Source: Desulfobacterales bacterium (lineage in GTDB: Bacteria; Desulfobacterota; Desulfobacteria; Desulfobacterales; JAHDSC01). Taken from it: a DNA stretch of 64,000 nt. Where the stretch lies: contig JAHDSC010000032.1 in assembly GCA_018432925.1 (NCBI GenBank), positions 1 through 64,000 of the forward strand, read 5' to 3'. Positions within the stretch are counted from its first letter, which is position 1. Each line of letters starts with the position of its first letter. The notes beneath the pieces were generated by a model. The model did no database searches. It saw nothing but the letters and a program-made list of their open reading frames with translations, and had not been told where the DNA came from. Below, piece after piece: positions 63,020-64,000 of the stretch. Position numbers and translations under genes: made by a program.

Positions 63020-63901
63020 ATGACAAAGCTGATTAAAGAGGAGGGAGAAAGAGGCCGTCTTCATATCGATACGCCCCTGATGGGAGAGTCGCTGGTAAGC
63101 AAGGAATTGTTGATCCGAACCGAGGCTAAAAAATATTTTCATATGCACCCGGATATCAATGTTTTGAAAATCGGGGGGCAGAGCATTATGGATCGCGGCG
63201 CAAAGGCCCTTTTTCCCATTCTGGATGCACTGGTTCAGGCAAAGGAGAAACATAAGATTCTAATAATGACCGGAGGCGGGACCCGGGCTCGCCATGTTTA
63301 TAATATCGGAGTGGATTTGGGCATGCCCACCGGCGTTCTTTCCAAATTGGGCGATAAGATCTCCTGGCAGAATGCGGAAATGCTCGCTGTGCTTCTTGCC
63401 AAGTACGGCGGGGTCAAAATCGGACACGGAGACAATCTCGAGCAGTTAACGATGTTCTGTCGGCTCGGGTATATCCCGATCACCTATGGTATCCCGCCCT
63501 ACGGATTCTTCGAACATCCTGCCGAACACGGATCGATTCCTCCGCACCGGACGGACTGCGGCGCCTTTCTGCTGGCGGAAAACATCGGAGCACGCCGCCT
63601 CATTTTTCTGAAAGACGAAAAAGGGCTCTATGATAAGGATCCTAAGAAATCGGGCCGGGCGGAGCAAAAAAATCTCAGGTTTTTTGATCGGATTTCCGCA
63701 ACGCAGCTTCTTGAACTGGACCTTGACGATATGATCATCGAAAGACCCATTCTCTTGATGCTTCAGCGAGCCAAATGCCTCAAGGAATTCCAGATCGTCG
63801 ACGCGCTCAATCATCCGGAGTATATTCTGCGGGCGCTCGAGGGAGAGCACGTTGGGACAACCATTTACAAGGATGAAATCGAGCCGCATACCGCCGGCTG
63901 A
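63020..63901 (+). CDS. Molybdenum storage protein-like (MoSto) amino-acid-kinase-fold protein
   Basis: A 293-residue protein of the UMP-kinase fold. VLKIGGQSIMDRG is the nucleotide-binding start; MTGGGTRARHVYNIGVDLGMPTGVL and ITYGIPPYGFFEHP match the MosA/MosB subunits that store polyoxomolybdate clusters in Azotobacter. True UMP kinases lack that histidine-rich segment and are about 240 residues. Whether it stores molybdenum or tungsten is inference. A single subunit gene is visible, with its own promoter and a strong terminator; the second subunit may lie elsewhere. Confidence 0.78.
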   Translation: MTKLIKEEGERGRLHIDTPLMGESLVSKELLIRTEAKKYFHMHPDINVLKIGGQSIMDRGAKALFPILDALVQAKEKHKILIMTGGGTRARHVYNIGVDLGMPTGVLSKLGDKISWQNAEMLAVLLAKYGGVKIGHGDNLEQLTMFCRLGYIPITYGIPPYGFFEHPAEHGSIPPHRTDCGAFLLAENIGARRLIFLKDEKGLYDKDPKKSGRAEQKNLRFFDRISATQLLELDLDDMIIERPILLMLQRAKCLKEFQIVDALNHPEYILRALEGEHVGTTIYKDEIEPHTAG

Positions 63902-63914
63902 CAAACGATCCGGC

Positions 63915-63960
63915 GAGACCTTTTAAAATACGGAACGATTTTAAAAGGTCTCATTTTAAT
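63915..63960 (+). terminator. Rho-independent terminator after the MoSto-like gene
   Basis: A perfect 15-base inverted repeat (63915-63929 with 63938-63952, GAGACCTTTTAAAAT on the left arm), 8-base loop, tail ATTTTAAT. It begins 14 bases after the stop codon. Confidence 0.85.
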
Positions 63961-63967
63961 CGGCGTC

Positions 63968-64000
63968 TTATTCCTTTTCCTCTTTACCGGCTTCGAGATA
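63968..64000 (-). CDS. C-terminal tip of a minus-strand gene (cut by window edge)
   Basis: On the minus strand the edge sequence reads YLEAGKEEKE then TAA (63968-63970). The acidic-basic tail and the position, convergent on the MoSto terminator, suit the end of a real gene, but ten residues do not allow identification. Confidence 0.3.
   Translation of the reverse strand, partial: YLEAGKEEKE

Noticed and set aside
1-64000. CRISPR array, tRNA/rRNA genes or intact insertion sequence
   Set aside because: No regularly spaced direct repeats, no tRNA cloverleaf signature and no transposase reading frame were recognised by eye.

Overview
The window looks like a chromosomal segment of a Gram-negative anaerobe, most likely a member of the Desulfobacterota (former Deltaproteobacteria). 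This placement is inference from gene content: an oxygen-sensitive class III ribonucleotide reductase with its radical-SAM activase, a split GcvPA/GcvPB glycine decarboxylase, a long GapN-type aldehyde dehydrogenase, large PAS-rich sensor kinases, a MoSto-like protein and paired PilT-type ATPases. No rRNA, tRNA, CRISPR array or intact insertion sequence was seen.

Layout. 1-5.8 kb is an accessory defence patch. It holds the C-terminal part of a type III-like restriction helicase/nuclease, its overlapping DNA methyltransferase, and an AT-rich GmrSD-like DUF262 nuclease. 5.9-9.3 kb (minus) is a periplasmic solute-binding protein followed by a hybrid histidine kinase. 9.6-19.7 kb (minus) holds recC-recB-recD behind an M48 metalloprotease lipoprotein. 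20-23.3 kb (plus) holds murJ and pepD. 23.4-30.9 kb is mostly minus: a small conserved-looking ORF, GapN, a relic of an ACR3 arsenite pump, a zinc-finger/pseudo-receiver protein, a PilU-like and a PilT ATPase, a DivIVA-domain protein and YggT. 31-38.6 kb is mostly plus: proC, a thioredoxin-fold protein and a Nudix hydrolase, then a ChaN-like lipoprotein, nrdD, a cupin, nrdG and a DUF3147-like protein. 38.7-44.2 kb (minus) has two 54-residue zinc-ribbon proteins, a RimK-like ATP-grasp enzyme and a multi-PAS kinase. 44.5-49.4 kb has a nitroreductase, a Lon-type protease, Hsp20 and a GalT-like enzyme.

49.5-60.1 kb is a coherent metabolic unit: gcvT-gcvH-gcvPA-gcvPB-lipB-lipA-ald-alr on the minus strand with lpd divergent at its head. 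It supplies all four glycine cleavage proteins, both enzymes that build lipoate on the H protein, and alanine dehydrogenase and racemase. 60.2-64 kb holds a MauE/rhodanese pair, a YbhB-type PEBP, a DUF72 protein, a MoSto-like protein with a clear promoter and terminator, and the tail of one more minus-strand gene.

The most interesting signals outside standard genes are: (i) a pair of NrdR-box-like sites 32 bp apart overlapping the nrdD promoter, followed by a strongly base-paired leader RNA; (ii) twin zinc-ribbon micro-genes with acidic C-terminal tails beside an ATP-grasp ligase; (iii) a three-copy palindromic REP-like repeat with compensatory changes; (iv) a Nudix gene that appears to lack any ATG/GTG/TTG start and may begin at AUA; (v) the truncated ACR3 relic abutting a terminator; (vi) an AT-rich block inside the methyltransferase that suggests exchange of its target-recognition domain.
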